Of a DNA stretch of 64,000 bases, positions 59,808 through 64,000 are shown in pieces (within the stretch, counting starts at the first letter, position 1; each line of letters starts with the position of its first letter). The stretch comes from Acorus gramineus (taxonomy: Eukaryota > Streptophyta > Magnoliopsida > Acorales > Acoraceae). The position numbers and the translations under genes were made by a program. Under the pieces are notes generated by a model. That model had not been told where the DNA came from. It saw only the letters and a list, made by a program, of their open reading frames with translations, and made no database searches. Location: positions 12,632,323 to 12,696,322 of the forward strand of contig CM060848.1 of NCBI GenBank assembly GCA_030737835.1. Reading direction: 5' to 3'.

Positions 59808-61335
59808 AAAAAAAAAAAAAAAGCTTGCTCTCTCTGTATTTCAAAATTCTAGTAGAATCTTCGACGTCCAACCCTTGCTGACCCAGTTAGGTGTTCTGTC
59901 CAAGAGCCACCAACATCCCATTACTATCTGATTTCTGAAGTTTCATGCTCTGTTAGATTCTATTCATCATCGTTTCTTCTGGTGCGGAGCAGATAATGGC
60001 GCAAAAGACCATTCCTCACATCTCGAGAGCATTTATGCCAATCAAGACGAAATGGGGGTCTGGGGGTGAGGAGGCTGGATGAATTGAATCGTGCCCTTCT
60101 AGCCAAATGGGTTTGGAAATGGCATTCTGAACCGGACGCTTTGTGGGTGCGCACTTTCAATGAACAGTATGCAATGTTTTGAAAGTATCTTCGTCGTCCA
60201 TGTGAAATGCATCTTGGTTGGTTAGAGGTTGGCTTAAGGGGGCTGGGGAACTTTGCCAATCATTGTTATGGGAGATTGGGGATGGGCAATCCGCTCAATT
60301 TTGGGCTCACAGATGGTGTTGTTCTGCACAGCTGAATGAGATCTTCCCTGACATTTTTCGTTTGGCTAAGCAGCAATCGGATGCGGTTTCTGATTTTTGG
60401 ATCAATTGCAGCGGAGCAAGGAGTTGGAGAATTGGGTTGACTGGCTTGTCTAGGGAGGTTGTTCTAGCTCAGGCAGAGGAGTTGCTTAATACCATTCAAG
60501 CTTTTGCTCTGAACAGGTCTATCCGAGACAAGCTACTGTGGGAGGTTGATCAGCTGAGAGGCTATTCTGTCAAAAGAGGGTATCGTTGGTGGATGCGCAA
60601 TGCGGCTTAGGTGCTAGAGGTCATGGAGGTTAGAAGCTTAATTTGGCGTCCTAAAATCCCACTTAAGATCAAAATCTTCCTACGGCTTGCATTCTAAGGG
60701 CGCCTCCTTACCGTGTTTACCACGCGAAATGGTGTCCGGAAGCGGATCGAACTTGTGTGTTGTGTGCATTGGAAGAAGAATCCGTGAAACACCTCTTTTG
60801 TCGGTGCATAGCAGTGAGGGAACTGTGGGAGAAACTGAGGGTGGTTGGTGCCTTACAGACAGATTTCTCTTCCATGGAGGAGCTTAGGAGTTCGGTGATG
60901 ATGGTGGTGCATACGGGAGATCACAGCCTTGCAGCGATGATTGCTAGAAGTTTGTTTCCGACCGTTATGTGGGCTACATGGCTTATGGGCAATGAGGTAA
61001 TTTTTTGGGGCCAAAGGTTTTACTTTGAAAACTTTTGGTCCTTGACTTGGTCGCACATTCAAGCATGGGATCACTTCGTTGCAGGCGCAAATGGGGTGGA
61101 GCTTCGACAGGGGCGCATTGCCATTATGGATTAGAAACCTCTCCTACGCTAGGTAATTGTGGATTTCGCTTTAGATGCTCTTTTTATGTTTTTTTTTATC
61201 TTTTATTATGTTTTATCCATTTTGTGTCCCTTTCCCTCTTGTAAAACTTTAGACTCTTGTCTGCTTGATAATATATGATCGGGATAGCAATTGTCTATCG
61301 ACTTTTCAAAAAAATATATATATAGTCTCAAACTA

Positions 61336-61680
61336 GGCTTCATATGAATGGAAAATTTGACACACGGTCCATTTTACAGTATGCGTTTTGGAGATGGTTG
61401 TGAACACGCGACATTTGACTCTCCACATTCAAACGCTGCGTATCCAGAATTCGATCAGTGTACACCCCATATCCAAACAGACACTAATATGAACTGATCA
61501 GTCTAGCCCAATACCCATTGACATTTATCCAAGACCACAATAATTTAAACTTTGATTAATATAATAATTAACAAATTGTTCATGTCTTCCAATACAAACA
61601 CTAGTTGCACCTCCTCATCATCCTTGTCATTCCTTTCCCACCCCTAACTCTTTCACATATATCAATATAAATTGAACCAA
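61336..61680. other. Spacer after LINE
   Basis: Contains MITE-like words (CATATCCAAACAGACAC near 61470) but no pair of ends could be assigned. Confidence 0.35.
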
Positions 61681-62815
61681 GTTGCACCATATATCCAAAC
61701 AGATACAAATCGAATACGTTAATATCCATGTCCTAATTTTCTAATTCGAATCTCTTCAGATACAGATCGGATACAGATATTTTTTTAATAATTAACATGT
61801 TTAAATATTCATATTAATTTGGATAAGCAAGTGATATATTAAATAGTTATGAAAATTAAAATTGATAGTTTAAGACTTATTCTCTCTTACCGATATCATA
61901 TATTGAAAATTTAATAGTAATATAATATATCATTATTATGATTAATCATACAAGACAAGGGTAGAACTATAGATAGGCCTTCAAGAAAATCCTTAAGGAA
62001 AAGGTTGTTACACTTATTTTATTTTATAGTCCAAAATACAGTCCTATATAATCTTATTAGAATACCAATGAAGGATATACATCACTAGACAATATATATA
62101 CTTCGTTAAATTTTTTCTCATATTTACTAAAAATAGGCTCATTTGACTCGAAATGAAGCGATATACACTTTTTTATCAAAGCATATTCCTCATTAGGTGA
62201 TGTTTACTATTTTTAAAAAAAAATGAAAACATGTGTGATCTGAATTTTGAACTGTAAAAATGATTGAGTCTAACTTTGTCCCAAGGAAAATGATTGTCCA
62301 GGCCCTTATGTAGCCCCAATTGTAATCTATACCAATTTTTTTAAAAAAAAATAAATCATACACTTTTTCATTGAAGTTCATGCTGTTATATAAAATGGAG
62401 TATATATTGAGATATATTAGTGTATTTTTTTTATTGAAAAAATGATAAAATGTTTATTATATAGTTTTTTATATGTCTATGTAATTCTTAAGTAGATTTT
62501 AATTATAAATTTGATTTATTTATATAAAATTTTACTTAGTGCTTTTTATCAAGCATAAATTTTCTTTTTACTATAATTTAATTCAATCCACCCCAAAATC
62601 ATTTCTTGGCTCCGCCCATGATATAAGATAATAAATATGAACAATACATAATACAAGATATATATTTTTATAATATATGTTGGATACGGTTTATTTTTGG
62701 ATCGCATACACTTATATTCATATCCACAATCCGGATCTTCGAATATCGGATATTTCTGATTTTTAATAGGTTCAGATCGGATTTGGATTTTTTTTTTGTA
62801 ATTGAAAGATTAATG
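61680..62815. mobile_element. hAT-like MITE, third copy, carrying a nested hAT
   Basis: Shares the interior of 56502-56956 on both sides of the hAT copy at 61956-62620 (for example CATGTTTAAATATT and AATTTAATAGTA on the left, and GGATCTTCGAATATCGGATA on the right). The right end is decayed (GTAATTGAAAGATTAA), and the left end is only approximate. Confidence 0.6.
61956..62620. mobile_element. hAT copy, opposite orientation to 25110-25997
   Basis: A 665-bp element from CAAGGGTAGAACTATAG to GGCTCCGCCCATG, reverse-complement related to the element at 25110. Flanked by ATACAAGA and ATATAAGA (61948-61955, 62621-62628; 7 of 8 identical). More diverged and shorter than the first copy. Confidence 0.78.
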
Positions 62816-62820
62816 TACTG

Positions 62821-63752
62821 ATTACTGACCATGCTTTACATATGGTTATATTATACTCATATCTGTTGAGGGTAGAAGAATCTTCACCACCCTTAACTTG
62901 TTGCAGCACACACAAGTTCTCTCTGGCTTTGTCGGCCAACCTTCCCCTCAACAGCTAATAATGTGGCTCGCAAACCGAAATTTAGTTGTTGTTTTTTAAT
63001 GATAATCACACATTGATTTCACATTTTCACCTCTCATGCCATCACAGTAGATTAAGATACAATCAATCATGTGAAATAATCATGATAGCTAAGGATAATT
63101 TTTTAAAATTACGGCTCGTTATATAAACCAATTTTATTTTTAGGATAACCCTTAAATAAAATTCATGGTTATATACTTATTATATATATAAAAGTTAAAA
63201 AGAGGCGAAATTATTAATAAACCAATTTTTTACTAATGTTTTAATTAATAGGAATTTTCTTTATTTATGCTAGTGCCAAAAAAGTAGTATAAATCAAATC
63301 TGATATCATCCCTCATGTGGACAAGTTAAACCAGTGTTTGAATAGTGAATAACATTTGATAAATTCTATTAAATTTTGGTTTTATACTACAGTTATACCA
63401 ATCAAGGTATCAATGTTCTTTTTTGTTGTTGTTGAAAATTGGTGTCCTTTGAGTTTGATCTCCTGAATTCTTTCTCAGAGAGAGGGTGCTAGCCTCGCAT
63501 CTAGGTATCAATATCCAAGGCAACTAACATTTTTTTGAGTGAAATTTAGGTATATTCATTTCAAAGCAATTCGAATTAGACAATGTCCGAACTGGTTGTG
63601 AGTAGAAACAGAGAAGACAAAAACAAAATACATAAAAGCGAGGTAAAAAAAAACACCCTAACCTAGGCCAGCGAGGGGGAATTCATGTAGAAAATATTTC
63701 TACCTCTCTCCCATCACGATGACCCGAACACTACTCCGTAATTATCAAGCTA
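62821..63752. other. Intergenic, no gene recognised
   Basis: AT-rich sequence leading up to the CACTA element. Nothing supported. Confidence 0.4.
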
Positions 63753-64000
63753 CACTACAAGAAATCGGGATTTTGGCCGTCGCTATAAATAGAAAACGCT
63801 GTCGCTATTGCTTTTACCAACGTTTGGGTAAGCCGTCACTAGTCGTCGCTAATTATCCCGTCGCTAAAGGTAATAGCGACGGCCAAGCCCGTCGCTAAAA
63901 GGCAGATATTAACGCCGTCTGCAAGGTCAAGATATTATTTTTCCTATTAGCGACGGTCGTTGGCCGTCGCTATTACTATTAGTGAGTGCCTGTGACCGTC
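63753..64000. mobile_element. CACTA (En/Spm) transposon, left end, cut by window edge
   Basis: Starts CACTACAAGAAATCGGG, the classic plant CACTA tip, followed by many direct and inverted copies of TAGCGACGG / CCGTCGCTA as subterminal repeats. Only 248 bp are visible. Transposase, other end and 3-bp duplication are outside the window. Confidence 0.88.

Larger units (their letters stand above)
57449..59947. mobile_element. Unclassified 2.5-kb insertion inside the LINE
   Basis: This block separates two halves of the LINE reading. It has a TATA-like GGCTATAAAAGGGAGG at about 57848-57863 followed by a CT-rich leader, oppositely oriented 28-bp repeat arrays, and no recognised coding frame. The edges were not resolved to a target duplication. 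A long solo LTR or non-autonomous LTR element is one possibility, given the promoter-like TATA box and length. Confidence 0.6.
57280..61317 (+). mobile_element. 5'-truncated LINE-1 type retrotransposon, interrupted and degenerate
   Basis: Flanked by the 18-bp duplication ATATATAGTCTCAAACTA (57262-57279 and 61318-61335), with a short A-rich tail at the right end. The coding part starts within the reverse transcriptase: SPIIDRVLKRLEGWCGMM and LDGRLTLLQVVISSIP, then FRIPKGVVKK at about 57446. After a 2.5-kb insertion it resumes at about 59950 with LLDSIHHRFFWCG, continues with the LINE C-terminal region, and ends with the zinc-binding RVT domain (CVLCALEEESVKHLFCRC, about 60755-60810) and a stop at 61134. 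Several frame changes and stops are present. Target-primed insertion of a truncated copy explains the missing 5' end. Confidence 0.88.

Noticed and set aside
63780..64000. Regular TAGCGACGG repeats that could suggest a CRISPR-like array
   Set aside because: Spacing is irregular, both orientations occur, and the CACTA tip identifies them as transposon subterminal repeats.

Overview
This is nuclear DNA of a flowering plant. The evidence is multi-exon genes with GT..AG introns, a subtilase-type pro-region pectin methylesterase pair, the plant cytosolic form of phosphoglucomutase, a plant STN1 telomere protein, and a dense load of plant transposon types (MULE, hAT, Tourist-like, LINE-1, CACTA). 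The DNA is AT-rich and mostly non-coding. I cannot name the species from sequence alone.

Layout. 1-17.5 kb is transposon territory. It holds an ATGTAAC-rich dispersed repeat, Tourist-like MITEs, a 1.5-kb MULE that seems to carry captured host sequence, and a complete 5.66-kb MULE (10142-15802, perfect 9-bp target duplication). That MULE encodes both a MURA-type transposase and a plant mobile domain (PMD) protein, both broken. 17.5-31 kb is a decayed tandem pectin methylesterase (PME) cluster: an intact two-exon gene (17605-20481), two relics of PME 3' ends (about 20.9-21.5 and 22.0-22.7 kb), a duplicated intergenic block split by a hAT element, and a second PME (27976-30956) with three frameshifts in exon 1. 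32.8-33.3 kb carries an intronless STN1 gene on the minus strand. 34-35.5 kb holds MITEs, including one Tourist-like element inserted into another of its own family.

36.75-49.91 kb is a minus-strand gene for cytosolic phosphoglucomutase. I resolved all 18 coding exons: 1752 nt, 583 residues, every junction in phase. 50-64 kb is again repeats: a second copy of the ATGTAAC-rich repeat, a 265-bp foldback MITE with a 9-bp duplication, hAT-like MITEs (one carrying a nested hAT copy), and a 5'-truncated LINE with an 18-bp target duplication. A 2.5-kb non-coding element sits inside the LINE and bears two oppositely oriented arrays of a 28-bp repeat. The left end of a CACTA transposon runs off the window.

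How the genes relate. The PME pair acts on cell-wall homogalacturonan, cytosolic phosphoglucomutase feeds sucrose/UDP-glucose and cell-wall precursor metabolism, and STN1 maintains telomeres. Apart from the tandem PME origin I see no functional clustering. The strongest observations are the PMD-carrying MULE with intact ends, the MULE-type MITE lodged 30 bp before the PME1 3' splice site, the PME relics, the partial exon-7 duplication in the phosphoglucomutase gene, and the nested elements with readable target duplications.
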